A DNA stretch of 64,000 bases from Qipengyuania algicida (GTDB lineage Bacteria; Pseudomonadota; Alphaproteobacteria; Sphingomonadales; Sphingomonadaceae): NCBI RefSeq assembly GCF_009828025.1, contig NZ_WTYA01000003.1, forward strand, positions 1 through 64,000, read 5' to 3'. Position 1 is the first letter of the stretch. Every line of letters begins with the position of its first letter. This document shows positions 50,925-58,548 of this stretch, in pieces. The position numbers and the translations under genes are program-made. The notes under the pieces are model-generated. The model made no database searches. It worked only from the letters and a program-made list of their open reading frames with translations, and was not told where the DNA came from.

Positions 50925-51593
50925 TCAGACGCCTGCGTCGGAAAGCACGGCAGCGCGCAGAGCAGCGATGCCCATGCCCTTCTCCGCACTTGTCACATGC
51001 AGCACCGGGTACGCCGCGACATGCTTTTTCGCCTCGGCCTCTGTCCGGGCGACGACTTCGGCAAGTTCGCTCGCCTTGATCTTGTCCGCCTTGGTCAGCA
51101 CCACGCGATAGCCGACCGCCGCCTCGTCCAGCATCTTCATCATCTCACGGTCGACATCCTTTGGCCCGTGACGCGCGTCCACCAGCACCAGCGTGCGCGC
51201 CAGCACATGTCGCCCGCGCAAATAGGTGCGCACCAGCTGCTTCCATCGCTCAACCACTTTTACCGGTGCCTTGGCAAAGCCATAGCCCGGCATGTCGACG
51301 AGCCTCAGCTGCGTTGGTTGCCCGACCTCGAAGAAATTGAGTTCCTGCGTGCGACCCGGCGTCACCGAGGCACGCGCGATCGAACGGCGACCGGTAATGG
51401 CGTTGAGCAGCGTGCTCTTGCCCACGTTCGAGCGCCCGCAAAAGGCGATCTCCGGCACATCGGGTTCGGGCAGGAACTTCAATGCGGGGGCCGACAAAAG
51501 GAAGTCCACGCGGCCAGAGAACAGCGCCGCAGCGCGCCGCTCCTCGGCTTCGGCAGCGCGGCGCTCCTGCTCGGCGGTGGATGCCTCGGTCAC
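50925..51593 (-). CDS. engB: Ribosome biogenesis GTP-binding protein EngB (YsxC/YihA)
   Basis: A 222-residue GTPase for large-subunit assembly. The P-loop GRSNVGKS is at 53-60, G3 is DMPGYG, G4 is TKADK and G5 HVTSAEK. An alanine/glutamate-rich N-terminal extension of about 45 residues precedes the core. The start is GTG 51593, one base after the yidC stop. Last gene of the rpmH operon. Confidence 0.95.
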   Translation of the reverse strand: MTEASTAEQERRAAEAEERRAAALFSGRVDFLLSAPALKFLPEPDVPEIAFCGRSNVGKSTLLNAITGRRSIARASVTPGRTQELNFFEVGQPTQLRLVDMPGYGFAKAPVKVVERWKQLVRTYLRGRHVLARTLVLVDARHGPKDVDREMMKMLDEAAVGYRVVLTKADKIKASELAEVVARTEAEAKKHVAAYPVLHVTSAEKGMGIAALRAAVLSDAGV

Positions 51594-51594
51594 G

Positions 51595-53385
51595 TCAGTC
51601 TGCCGCGGCCTTCACCGCCTTGCGCTCTTTCTCAACCGCTGCGCGCAACTGCGGATGGCGCGAGTAGAGATATTTCTGCTGGGCAATGGTGAGCAGGTTG
51701 CTGGTGGTCCAGTAGAGCAGCAGGCCTGCGGCGAACGGCGCCATGACGAACATCATCATCCACGGCATGATCGAGAACATCTTCTGCTGGACCGGATCAG
51801 CCGGAGCCGGGTTGAGGCGGAAAGTGAGCCACATGGTGAAGCCGAGCAGCAATGCCAGTACGCCGATCGCCAGGAAGCCGGTCGGGTGGAACGGCAGCAG
51901 GCCGAACAGGTTCAAGACCGTCGCCGGATCGGGCGCGGACAAGTCCCTGATCCACAGGATGAAGGGCTGGTGGCGCATTTCAATCGCCAGGACGAACACC
52001 TTGTAGAGCGCGAACAGTATCGGCGCTTGAAGCAGCATCGGAAGGCACCCGGCGAGCGGATTGACGCCTTCGTCCTTGAACAGCTTCTGCATCTCCTGCT
52101 GCTGCTTCATCTTGTCGTCTTTGTACTTCTCCTGGATCGCCTTCATGCGCGGCTGGATCGCTTTCATCGCAGCCATGGAAGCAAACTGTTTCTGTGCAAT
52201 CGGGAACAGCGCCCCGCGCACGATCACCGTCAGCAGGATGATCGCCACGCCGAAATTGCCGGCGAGATGGAACAATTGGTTGAGCAACCACAGGAACGGT
52301 TGTTCGAACCAGCGGAACCAGCCCCAGTCGATGGCCAGATCGAACTTCGGAATTCCGGCCTTTTCATAGTGCGAGAGAATGTCGCTCGCCTTGGCTCCGG
52401 CAAACAGTTGCGTGGTAACAGAGGCCGCCCGGCCTGCGGGAACCGAAATCGGCGAATAGACCAGATCGGCGCGGAAGAGATTGTCGCCCAGCCCACGGAA
52501 GTCGGCCTTGGCTTGAGCCCCGGCCTGCGGGACGAGCGCGCTCAGCCAATAGATGTCGGTAAAGCCCATCCAGCCGATCTTGCCGGTTGGCGATGAAACC
52601 TGCCCTGCGCCAAGGTCTTTGTAATCGACGTCGTAGTCGGCCGCATCATTGAACATCCCGATGGGACCGGAATGCGCAATCCACAGGTCCTGGCTCGCGT
52701 TGCGGTCGGTGCGATTGATCAGTGCGAACGGCTGCACCACCGCATTGGTCGATCCGCTGTTGTCGACTCTCTGATCGGCATGGATCATGTAATCCTTGTC
52801 GATGGACAGCTTGATCGACAGGCCGATGCCGTCGGGGCCCTGCCGGTGCAGGGTTACCGGCGTCGTCGGGGTAAGCCTGGTACCATCGGCCTGCCACTTG
52901 CCAGCAGGCAGGCGCTTGCCGTTCAAGAGGAAGCTGAACTCAGCGAACTGCTGCGCGGGCGTGCCTTGCGGCGAAAACAGCCGGACCGGCGGCGAGTTCT
53001 TGTCAACCGTCTCGCGGTAGTCCTTGAGCACCAGATCGTCGATCGTGCCGGTGTCGAGGTTGATCGACCCGGCGACACGCGGCGCATCGATCGGGATACG
53101 GTCGGGCGAGGCCAGCGCGGTCTTGAGATCGGCCTTCTCCAGCGCGATCTGCTTAGGATCCATCAGGCCACCGGCACGCGAATGCGCTATCTTGGCGGTA
53201 TCGACCGAAGCGGGGCTGTCACCGGGTTGCGGCGATCCGACGTCAGGTTGGCCGCTCGCTTGCGCAGTGGCGGTTGCGGGCGGCGTTGCCGGTTGCGGGT
53301 AGAGATAGCGCACGACCGCATCCCAACCGAATAACAGCATGAACGACAGAGCCGCAGCGAGAATGAGATTGCGTGAATTGGTCAA
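51595..53385 (-). CDS. yidC: Membrane protein insertase YidC
   Basis: A 596-residue insertase working with or without SecYEG. An N-terminal signal-anchor (NLILAAALSFMLLFGWDAVVRYLY) and a proline-rich stretch precede the periplasmic domain (about 70-350), and five membrane helices follow with the hydrophilic-groove arginine region and KQFASMAAMKAIQPRMKAIQEKYKDDK. The start is TTG 53385 preceded by GGAAGAG; upstream in-frame codons lie in the yidD-yidC spacer. It follows yidD by 67 bp. Confidence 0.96.
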   Translation of the reverse strand: MTNSRNLILAAALSFMLLFGWDAVVRYLYPQPATPPATATAQASGQPDVGSPQPGDSPASVDTAKIAHSRAGGLMDPKQIALEKADLKTALASPDRIPIDAPRVAGSINLDTGTIDDLVLKDYRETVDKNSPPVRLFSPQGTPAQQFAEFSFLLNGKRLPAGKWQADGTRLTPTTPVTLHRQGPDGIGLSIKLSIDKDYMIHADQRVDNSGSTNAVVQPFALINRTDRNASQDLWIAHSGPIGMFNDAADYDVDYKDLGAGQVSSPTGKIGWMGFTDIYWLSALVPQAGAQAKADFRGLGDNLFRADLVYSPISVPAGRAASVTTQLFAGAKASDILSHYEKAGIPKFDLAIDWGWFRWFEQPFLWLLNQLFHLAGNFGVAIILLTVIVRGALFPIAQKQFASMAAMKAIQPRMKAIQEKYKDDKMKQQQEMQKLFKDEGVNPLAGCLPMLLQAPILFALYKVFVLAIEMRHQPFILWIRDLSAPDPATVLNLFGLLPFHPTGFLAIGVLALLLGFTMWLTFRLNPAPADPVQQKMFSIMPWMMMFVMAPFAAGLLLYWTTSNLLTIAQQKYLYSRHPQLRAAVEKERKAVKAAAD

Positions 53386-53452
53386 GGAATTCTCTTCCGT
53401 CGGTGGTCCGGATAATCTGGCTAGGTGTATTATAATGTCAAGACAGTGGCAG

Positions 53453-53662
53453 TCACGGAACGGGGTCGAACCCGCAACCACCCCATGGGTGGCAGCGCAT
53501 TAACCGCTTAAACGCCAGCCATCCACCCTTGATCGCGCCATATTTGGTGATCGCCTCGATCGCGTATTCGCTGCAACTGGGCGAATAGCGGCAGGAGGGC
53601 GGGAGAATCCGGCTCGGGCCGAGCTGCCAGGCACGCGCGATCCAGATAAGCGGATGTTTCAC
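53453..53662 (-). CDS. yidD: Membrane protein insertion efficiency factor YidD
   Basis: A 69-residue amphipathic protein with the conserved pattern [23 protein letters not shown] and [12 protein letters not shown] (three cysteines). It assists YidC-dependent insertion. It starts at GTG 53662, overlapping the rnpA stop in GTGA, so translation is coupled. Confidence 0.95.
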   Translation of the reverse strand: MKHPLIWIARAWQLGPSRILPPSCRYSPSCSEYAIEAITKYGAIKGGWLAFKRLMRCHPWGGCGFDPVP

Positions 53663-54033
53663 CGGCGTGGGCCTCTGCCGCGACGCGGTGGATCGCCCTT
53701 GCCTGCCGCAGCGCGCGAAAGTGCGGCATCGAGTTCCCCCGCAAGCGCCTGAAAATCGCGTTCAATCCCACCTTCGCGCCCGATCAGCACATGATCGTGA
53801 TCGCTTAAACCACGATCCGGCAAGGCACTGCGCAAAAGTTCGCGAAACCGACGTTTCATCCGGTTGCGTACCACGGCATTGCCAATTTTCTTGGTAACGG
53901 TGATGCCGTAGCGTGTGCCCCGACCGCCGTTGGGCATCGTCAGCAGCACGAAACCGTGCCGCGCCACACGCAAACCGCGATTGGCAGCGAGGAAATCGGC
54001 GCGTTTGCGCATCACAGAAATAGATTCGCTCAC
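53659..54033 (-). CDS. rnpA: Ribonuclease P protein component
   Basis: About 124 residues. Core motifs are [50 protein letters not shown] (the RNR motif binding RNA) and [10 protein letters not shown]. It binds the RnpB RNA to process tRNA 5' ends. The start is uncertain: GTG 54033 ([14 protein letters not shown]) is preferred on N-terminal length, ATG 54012 is possible; neither has a clear ribosome site. It lies between rpmH and yidD. Confidence 0.9.
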   Translation of the reverse strand: MSESISVMRKRADFLAANRGLRVARHGFVLLTMPNGGRGTRYGITVTKKIGNAVVRNRMKRRFRELLRSALPDRGLSDHDHVLIGREGGIERDFQALAGELDAALSRAAAGKGDPPRRGRGPRR

Positions 54034-54148
54034 AGATGTCTCATACGCCAAACGGGCCCCCACCGGGAGCCCGCAAAGCCGATTGGCCGTCCGCAACGCC
54101 GCAGGGCGCGAGGAGGTCGCACGCGCGGATGCGCGTGCGCATGTCAAA

Positions 54149-54283
54149 TCAGGCGCAGAGTGTCTTGCGGCCGCGCTTGCGGCGAGCGCGCAGAACCTTG
54201 CGGCCACCGGGGGTAGCCTTACGTGCAAAGAAACCGTGGCGACGAGCGCGCACGAGGTTCGAGGGCTGGAAAGTCCGCTTCAT
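54149..54283 (-). CDS. rpmH: 50S ribosomal protein L34
   Basis: A 44-residue, very basic protein starting [19 protein letters not shown] and ending [10 protein letters not shown], identical in pattern to bacterial L34. It is first in the rpmH-rnpA-yidD-yidC-engB operon. AAGGAA precedes ATG 54283. There is a terminator-like hairpin and promoter upstream. Confidence 0.97.
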   Translation of the reverse strand: MKRTFQPSNLVRARRHGFFARKATPGGRKVLRARRKRGRKTLCA

Positions 54284-54349
54284 CGGGCGATTCCTTGTTT
54301 AAATCCATTTGCGATGCGCATTCCGGCTTACCCGATATGTCGCACCAAT

Positions 54350-54377
54350 AAAAAGGGCCGTCCGTCGCCGAACGACC
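54350..54377 (-). terminator. Hairpin with U-tract in the rpmH leader (attenuator or upstream terminator)
   Basis: On the minus strand GGTCGTTCG pairs with CGGACGGCC (two wobbles) around a GCGA tetraloop, followed by CTTTTTATT. It lies 67 bases before rpmH and starts about 10 bases beyond the probable transcription start. Confidence 0.65.
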
Positions 54378-54391
54378 GCATTTGCAGCGCG

Positions 54392-54420
54392 CGCATAGGC
54401 AAGTCCATGCCCGCGGTCAA
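54392..54420 (-). promoter_or_regulatory. Candidate promoter of the rpmH operon
   Basis: On the minus strand TTGACC (54420-54415), a 17-base spacer and TATGCG (54397-54392). Good spacing and -35; located about 100 bases before rpmH. Confidence 0.55.
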
Positions 54421-54510
54421 GTGATTCCCTGCCTCGCTGCGTGCCCGCCGCATGCCCGATCGAACATGCACGCACTCGACACAAGAGTTGTAAGCCGCCA
54501 TGTAATCGCC

Positions 54511-54542
54511 GGGAAAAAGAGCCGCAACAGCAGGCTCTTGCA
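54511..54542 (-). terminator. Second hairpin with T-tract upstream of the rpmH promoter
   Basis: On the minus strand AAGAGCC and GGCTCTT form a 7-bp stem with a nine-base loop, followed by TTTCCC. It would stop leftward transcription from the decayed comM region before the rpmH promoter. Only seven base pairs, so a modest call. Confidence 0.45.
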
Positions 54543-54563
54543 CGAATGGGGGTCGTATCAATC

Positions 54564-55194
54564 ATGGTCGCGCTGGTGCAAACCGTCGCTTATCTCGGGC
54601 TGGAGGCGCGCGGCGTCGAAGTACAATGCCAGGTTGCCCCCGCCTGCCGCGGTTCGCCATCGTCGGCCTGCCCGACAAGGCCGTCGGAGAAAGCCGCGAA
54701 CGGGTGCAGGCGGCCCTTTCCGCGATGTGTCTGGCGCTGCCGCCCAAACGGATCACCATCAATTTGTCACACGCAGACCTGCCCAATGAAGGCAGCTATT
54801 ACGATCTGCCGATCGCGCTGGCTCCGCTGGCAGCGTTAGGCGTTACCGATGCCGAGCAACTGGGTGATTTTCTCGCGGTAGGCGAGCTTTCCCTCGATGC
54901 GCGAATCGTCGGCTCGCCAAGGCCCGCTCACTCCAGACCTCGCGTATCGAGATGACCAATGCACGGAGCAACGCCGAGCTTGAAGGCGAGGCGCTGGAGC
55001 GCGTCGCAACGCCCGACAAGGCGGGTCAGCAATTGCTGATGCAAGCCGCTGCTGTGATGCGACTATCGGCTCGCAGCTATACGCGCACGCTACGGGTATC
55101 GCGCATGATCGCCGATCTGGCTGGAGTCGACACGATAGGCCGAGTGCATGTGGCCGAAGCGCTGAGTTACAGGCGCCAACCGCCCCGCGCATGA
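54564..55194 (+). pseudogene. comM: comM (YifB, Mg-chelatase-like helicase) pseudogene
   Basis: The N-terminal start MVALVQTVAYLGLEARGVEVQ (54564 on) is that of ComM. At about 54641 one G appears missing in a CCCCGG run, and the reading continues in another frame as RFAIVGLPDKAVGESRERVQ through to GELSLDARI (about 54910). It then jumps to the family C-terminus: KARSLQTSR and EGEALERVATPDKAG ... RVHVAEALSYRRQPPR to 55194. About 300 central residues, including the Walker A ATPase core, are deleted. Intact ComM is about 500 residues and drives branch migration in natural transformation. Here it cannot work. Confidence 0.9.
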
Positions 55195-55272
55195 AGGTCT
55201 GGATGCCCTCGCCTCAGACTGTGCGTTCGTCGCGATAGAAAGGTCCATCACCCGCACTCGTTACTCGTTACG

Positions 55273-55308
55273 CGCTCCGCGCTCCGTGCTCCGTGCTCCG
55301 TGCTCCGT
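55273..55308. repeat. Heptanucleotide tandem repeat, five copies
   Basis: Two CGCTCCG units then three TGCTCCG units run from 55273 to 55307. It begins at the exact end of the TauD remnant, which suggests expansion after the gene lost its function. Short repeated TTACTCG(TTAC) lies next to it. Confidence 0.85.
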
Positions 55309-55499
55309 ATGGCTGGATAATAAACTGGCGCTGCGTGATGCTTTGCGGCGCGATTGTCCCCAAAGGCGAGCGATCCGACGCGCCATCGAAAACGGCACTG
55401 ATATTCGGGAACTATTGCCTGATCTAACAGGTGGTGGCGCAGCCAGTCGCTTTCCCGGCTCGACAAGCCCCTGAAAGCGGCTCGTGAAGCGATTTCGCT
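55305..55499 (-). pseudogene. C-terminal remnant of a TauD/TfdA-type alpha-ketoglutarate dioxygenase
   Basis: The minus-strand frame 55499-55305 reads RGLSSRESDWLRHHLLDQ, then EYQCRFRWRVGSLAFGDNRA and KHHAAPVYYPAIR. This is the end of TauD-family enzymes, where FxWxxGSxAxWDNRAxxHxAxxDYYPxxR carries the last Fe ligand His and the alpha-ketoglutarate Arg. The first half with the HxD motif is missing and the region beyond the Arg is replaced by the heptanucleotide repeat. The Trp before DNR is Gly. This is a degraded gene fragment of about 65 codons. Confidence 0.75.
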
Positions 55500-55614
55500 C
55501 ATATCGTCTACTGGTGATGCAATCGAATTGCAGAGTCTGGCGACACCATTGCCAAGGTATCGGCAAGATCGGAACGAAGCCATGGTCCGATCTTCAACGC
55601 CCATTGATCTCGGC

Positions 55615-55725
55615 TTAGATCAGCAGAAACAACACTAACAGAACCAGCAGCAGCGCCGCCGCATCGAGCGCGCAGAGCGCGAGCAGCGGGCACCGGGTTA
55701 CATCGATATTGGCTCTCTCCACCAT
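55615..55725 (-). CDS. Small single-helix membrane protein ORF (36 aa, putative)
   Basis: Encodes MVERANIDVTRCPLLALCAL followed by an unbroken hydrophobic stretch rich in Leu, Ala and Val to the stop. ATG 55725 follows GGAGAGAG closely. It reads in the same direction as the TauD remnant and nusG. No homologue is known to me. Composition alone could arise by chance in GC-rich DNA, so this is tentative. Confidence 0.4.
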   Translation of the reverse strand: MVERANIDVTRCPLLALCALDAAALLLVLLVLFLLI

Positions 55726-55849
55726 CTCTCTCCAATGCAGATCCGTCGTTTCGCGGATTAGTCATTGGCAATGTTCTACCACAGCGCTGCCATGCTGAAA
55801 AGGTCTTAGACAGCGACCGCCATTGAGAAGCCCGCGATGGTCCGAAGCA

Positions 55850-55884
55850 AAGGAAAGAGGCGCTACCGCAATGACGGCAGCGCC
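55850..55884 (-). terminator. Probable terminator after secE-nusG
   Basis: GGCGCTGCCG pairs with CGGTAGCGCC (one wobble) around a six-base loop, and the minus strand continues TCTTTCCTTT. It lies 26-60 bases past the nusG stop. Confidence 0.65.
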
Positions 55885-55909
55885 CCTATTCATACGCTGT
55901 GAAGCGCGT

Positions 55910-56446
55910 TTACTTGACCAGTTCGACCTGTTCGAATTCCAGTTCGACCGGGGTCGCGCGGCCGAAGATCGAAACCGACACCTTGACCTTCTGCTTGTCG
56001 AAATCGAGCTCCTCGACCAGCCCGTTGAAGCTGGCGAAGGGACCGTCGAGCACCTTGACCTGATCGCCGATCTCGTAGTCGACGCTGACCTGCTTCTTGG
56101 GTGCGGCCTTGGCCTCTTCGACGCCGCCGAAATAGCGCGCGGCTTCTTTCTCCGAAATGGCTTGCGGCTTGTTGTTGGTGCCCAGGAAACCGGTCACCTT
56201 CGGAGTGTTCTTGACGAGGTGGTAGATGTCGTCGGTCATCGCCAGCTTGGCCAGCACGTAACCGGGCATGAACTTGCGTTCGATCTGGACCTTCTTGCCG
56301 CGCTTGATTTCGGTCACGGTTTCGGTCGGAACTTCGACCTGCTCCACACCGTCGGACAGGCCCAGCCTTTCGGCCTCGGCGATGATCGCATCGCGAACCT
56401 TGTTCTCGAACCCGGAATAAGCGTGGATGATATACCAGCGTGCCAT
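55910..56446 (-). CDS. nusG: Transcription termination/antitermination factor NusG
   Basis: A 178-residue protein: NGN domain with WYIIHAYSGFENKVRDAI and GYVLAKLAMTDDIYHLVKNTPKVTGFLG, and a KOW domain with DYEIGDQVKVLDGPFASFNGLV near 125-150. It links RNA polymerase to Rho or ribosomes. It follows secE by 38 bp and ends at a terminator; rplK and rplA, usually next, are absent here. Confidence 0.97.
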   Translation of the reverse strand: MARWYIIHAYSGFENKVRDAIIAEAERLGLSDGVEQVEVPTETVTEIKRGKKVQIERKFMPGYVLAKLAMTDDIYHLVKNTPKVTGFLGTNNKPQAISEKEAARYFGGVEEAKAAPKKQVSVDYEIGDQVKVLDGPFASFNGLVEELDFDKQKVKVSVSIFGRATPVELEFEQVELVK

Positions 56447-56484
56447 ACGAATGAATTATCCTGTCAGATGCGGGGCAGCGGCGA

Positions 56485-56691
56485 TCAGGCGAGGCTGAGC
56501 AGCCAGCTGACCACGGCGCTGAAAAGCGAATCGACACCGAGGAAGAACAGCGACAGGATCAGCATCATGATGAAGACGAAGATCGAGGTCTTGATCGTCT
56601 CCTCGCGCGTCGGCCAGACGACCTTGCGCGTTTCGGCGCGAACCTGATTCAGGAACTCGGCCGGCGATGTCTTGCGGGTCTTTTCGGCCAT
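56485..56691 (-). CDS. secE: Preprotein translocase subunit SecE
   Basis: A 68-residue single-helix SecE: AEFLNQVRAETRKVVWPTREET in the cytoplasmic amphipathic part and TSIFVFIMMLILSLFFLGVD as the membrane helix. This short form is the usual alphaproteobacterial one. It is the first gene of the secE-nusG pair. Confidence 0.96.
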   Translation of the reverse strand: MAEKTRKTSPAEFLNQVRAETRKVVWPTREETIKTSIFVFIMMLILSLFFLGVDSLFSAVVSWLLSLA

Positions 56692-56916
56692 TGAATTTAT
56701 CCCTGCGTCCTACGTGCGTGTCCAATTACCGCTCATCGATGGGGTCTGCGCCGCCCCGGATCAAGTCCGGGAGGGCTGAAAACGGTCCGGCGATGCTCGG
56801 AAAGCGGGCGCAGCTTTAGGCGGGCACCGCGTCAAAGGCAAGACGATGTTCACAAGGTACTGCGATTCCGCCGCCATTCCCGGCGGCGAAACCGCAAATG
56901 CCAAACCGGTTGAGCG

Positions 56917-57066
56917 TTACCGCGCGCCGAACAATCGTTCGAGGAAGCTGGGCCGTTCAATCGGCTGGATCGGACCATGCACCAGCCGACGCATGCCCGA
57001 ATCGCTATAGCCGCGCGGTTTGGACCAGCGATCGGGGGAGCTGCTGTGAAAGGGTAGGTTGGACAT
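56917..57066 (-). CDS. Small hypothetical protein, 49 aa
   Basis: Encodes MSNLPFHSSSPDRWSKPRGY ... ending PIERPSFLERLFGAR. The frame has 50 codons with ATG 57066. The short polar/basic composition and the C-terminal SFLERLF helix suggest a conserved small protein of sphingomonads, but I cannot confirm homologues. It starts 9 bases after the GT87 stop, on the same strand, in one apparent transcript. Confidence 0.55.
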   Translation of the reverse strand: MSNLPFHSSSPDRWSKPRGYSDSGMRRLVHGPIQPIERPSFLERLFGAR

Positions 57067-57075
57067 GATCGACCT

Positions 57076-58278
57076 CTAAGCAATGCGGACCGCACCGCCA
57101 TCCCCATTCAAACTCTCGGAGAGTCCAACGGGTTCCGGGCCTCGCGACCACACGTACCACATCAGGACGAGGCAGGCGAAAGGCATCAGGTTGAGCCCGA
57201 GCGGCAAAGCCGCCGCACGCGTGGCGAAGGGCGCAAAGAAGAGCGCGACAAGAACGAGCTTCTCGTATGGCCTGAATCCACGCGCGAGGCCCTGCTCCAC
57301 CAACCACAGCGTCGGCATGACTAGAAACGGAAGATCGTAGTTGAACAGATAGGGAGAGGCGATTCCCGTAGCGGCAAGAACCAACGCACCACTGCCGCGC
57401 CAGTCATTCCCGAATCGCCGCCATGCGAGCAGCGCCACCGCCAGCATCGCCAACAGCACCAGCGCGCCCACGATCAGCGCGATCGGCTCGCCGAAATAGA
57501 TCCGCGTCTGGGCATAAAAACTGCTTAGCCGCAGCAAAAAAGCTACCGGTGCATAAGTCATGATCGCCCGGCTCGCCGCCCAACTTTCCGGGTAGGCCAA
57601 CATCGTCTTGCTGCCGAACGCCGCCCAGCTTGCCAGCACCAGAATGACGATGCTGGCTGACGCCGCCGCAAATACAAGCCAACGCCGCCCTGTTGCGAGC
57701 CAGAACGGAAGAAGCAAAGCCAGATGCGGCTTGATCAGCAAAGTCCCGATCGCCGCACCCGAGGCCAGCGGGCGGCGATCGAGCCGAGTTGCTGCATAAA
57801 CCAATGCGGCACCGGTTACGAAGCCGGCCTGCCCGTGGATCGCCTCGACCAGTGCGCCGGGATAGATCAGCACCAGCAGCCATAAGCGCGGAAAGGCACG
57901 GATGCTGACCCACGCCCACAATGCGAAGCCCAGCACCACCCATGCAAGCCATGCCGCCGGATAGGGCAGCATCCCGAACGGCGTCGCCATGAACAGGAAC
58001 GGTGGTGGATTGACGAAGGCGAAATAATTGGTCGAGGCGGTTGCTGTCTGGACCTGTTGCTGGACCGCCAGATCGTAAGCAGCAGCCGGATTGCCCGCCG
58101 CGGCGACATGGCCCGCGCCCCAAAAAGCGAGAAAGTCGCTGCCGACCGGGCCGATAGCGTCGCGATAGGACAGTGCGAAAATGGCGAGCGAAGCGATCCC
58201 GATCAGCACTGCATATCCACGCACGCGCCCCGAATCGAGCCAGCGCGCCTCGCGCAGGAAGTCGATCACTAGTTCCAT
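57076..58278 (-). CDS. Polytopic membrane glycosyltransferase, GT87 / DUF2029 family
   Basis: A 400-residue protein with about ten hydrophobic helices. The family marks are an N-terminal GSDFLAFWGAGHVAAAGNPAAAYD segment (the catalytic Asp of GT-C enzymes in SDFLAFW), then NPPPFLFMATPFGMLPYPAAW and a helix-loop series including LLIKPHLALLLPFWLATGRRW. GT87 mannosyltransferases use polyprenyl-phosphate sugars to build glycolipids or glycans; the acceptor here is unknown. It lies downstream of tRNA-Trp on the same strand. Confidence 0.85.
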   Translation of the reverse strand: MELVIDFLREARWLDSGRVRGYAVLIGIASLAIFALSYRDAIGPVGSDFLAFWGAGHVAAAGNPAAAYDLAVQQQVQTATASTNYFAFVNPPPFLFMATPFGMLPYPAAWLAWVVLGFALWAWVSIRAFPRLWLLVLIYPGALVEAIHGQAGFVTGAALVYAATRLDRRPLASGAAIGTLLIKPHLALLLPFWLATGRRWLVFAAASASIVILVLASWAAFGSKTMLAYPESWAASRAIMTYAPVAFLLRLSSFYAQTRIYFGEPIALIVGALVLLAMLAVALLAWRRFGNDWRGSGALVLAATGIASPYLFNYDLPFLVMPTLWLVEQGLARGFRPYEKLVLVALFFAPFATRAAALPLGLNLMPFACLVLMWYVWSRGPEPVGLSESLNGDGGAVRIA

Positions 58279-58365
58279 TGCGCAGATTGCCTACCGCGCG
58301 CTGCACGTGCCCGCCAGCAGGCGGAGCCGCTGGATTGGGGAAAATGGTCGGCTCGTCGAAGGAAA

Positions 58366-58441
58366 TGGCAGGGGTGACAGGATTCGAACCCGTGGCCCTC
58401 GGTTTTGGAGACCGATGCTCTACCAGCTGAGCTACACCCCT
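58366..58441 (-). tRNA. tRNA-Trp (anticodon CCA)
   Basis: Minus-strand 76 nt: acceptor AGGGGTG/CACCCCT, D-arm GCTC AGCTGGTA GAGC, anticodon stem TCGGT/ACCGA with loop CTCCAAA, T-arm ACGGG TTCGAAT CCTGT, discriminator G and encoded CCA (58368-58366). Charging enzyme identity and anticodon agree. In many bacteria it precedes secE; here two genes lie between. Confidence 0.97.
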
Positions 58442-58548
58442 GCAGCAGGCCGCGCCCCTAGCTGCACCGGACGGGCTTGGCAAGGTGGCGTCAAACCAGA
58501 TTGCAACTTGTTGCGCCACGGCTCCCAATACCCCAAACGGTCACCAAG

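Noticed and set aside
55273-55308. Heptanucleotide repeats as a CRISPR or attachment site
   Set aside because: Units of seven bases without spacers are a simple tandem repeat; no cas gene or integrase is near.
58442-58500. TTGACG upstream of tRNA-Trp as the -35 of its promoter
   Set aside because: No acceptable -10 lies 16-18 bases downstream; the best CTAG-type match is 27 bases away.
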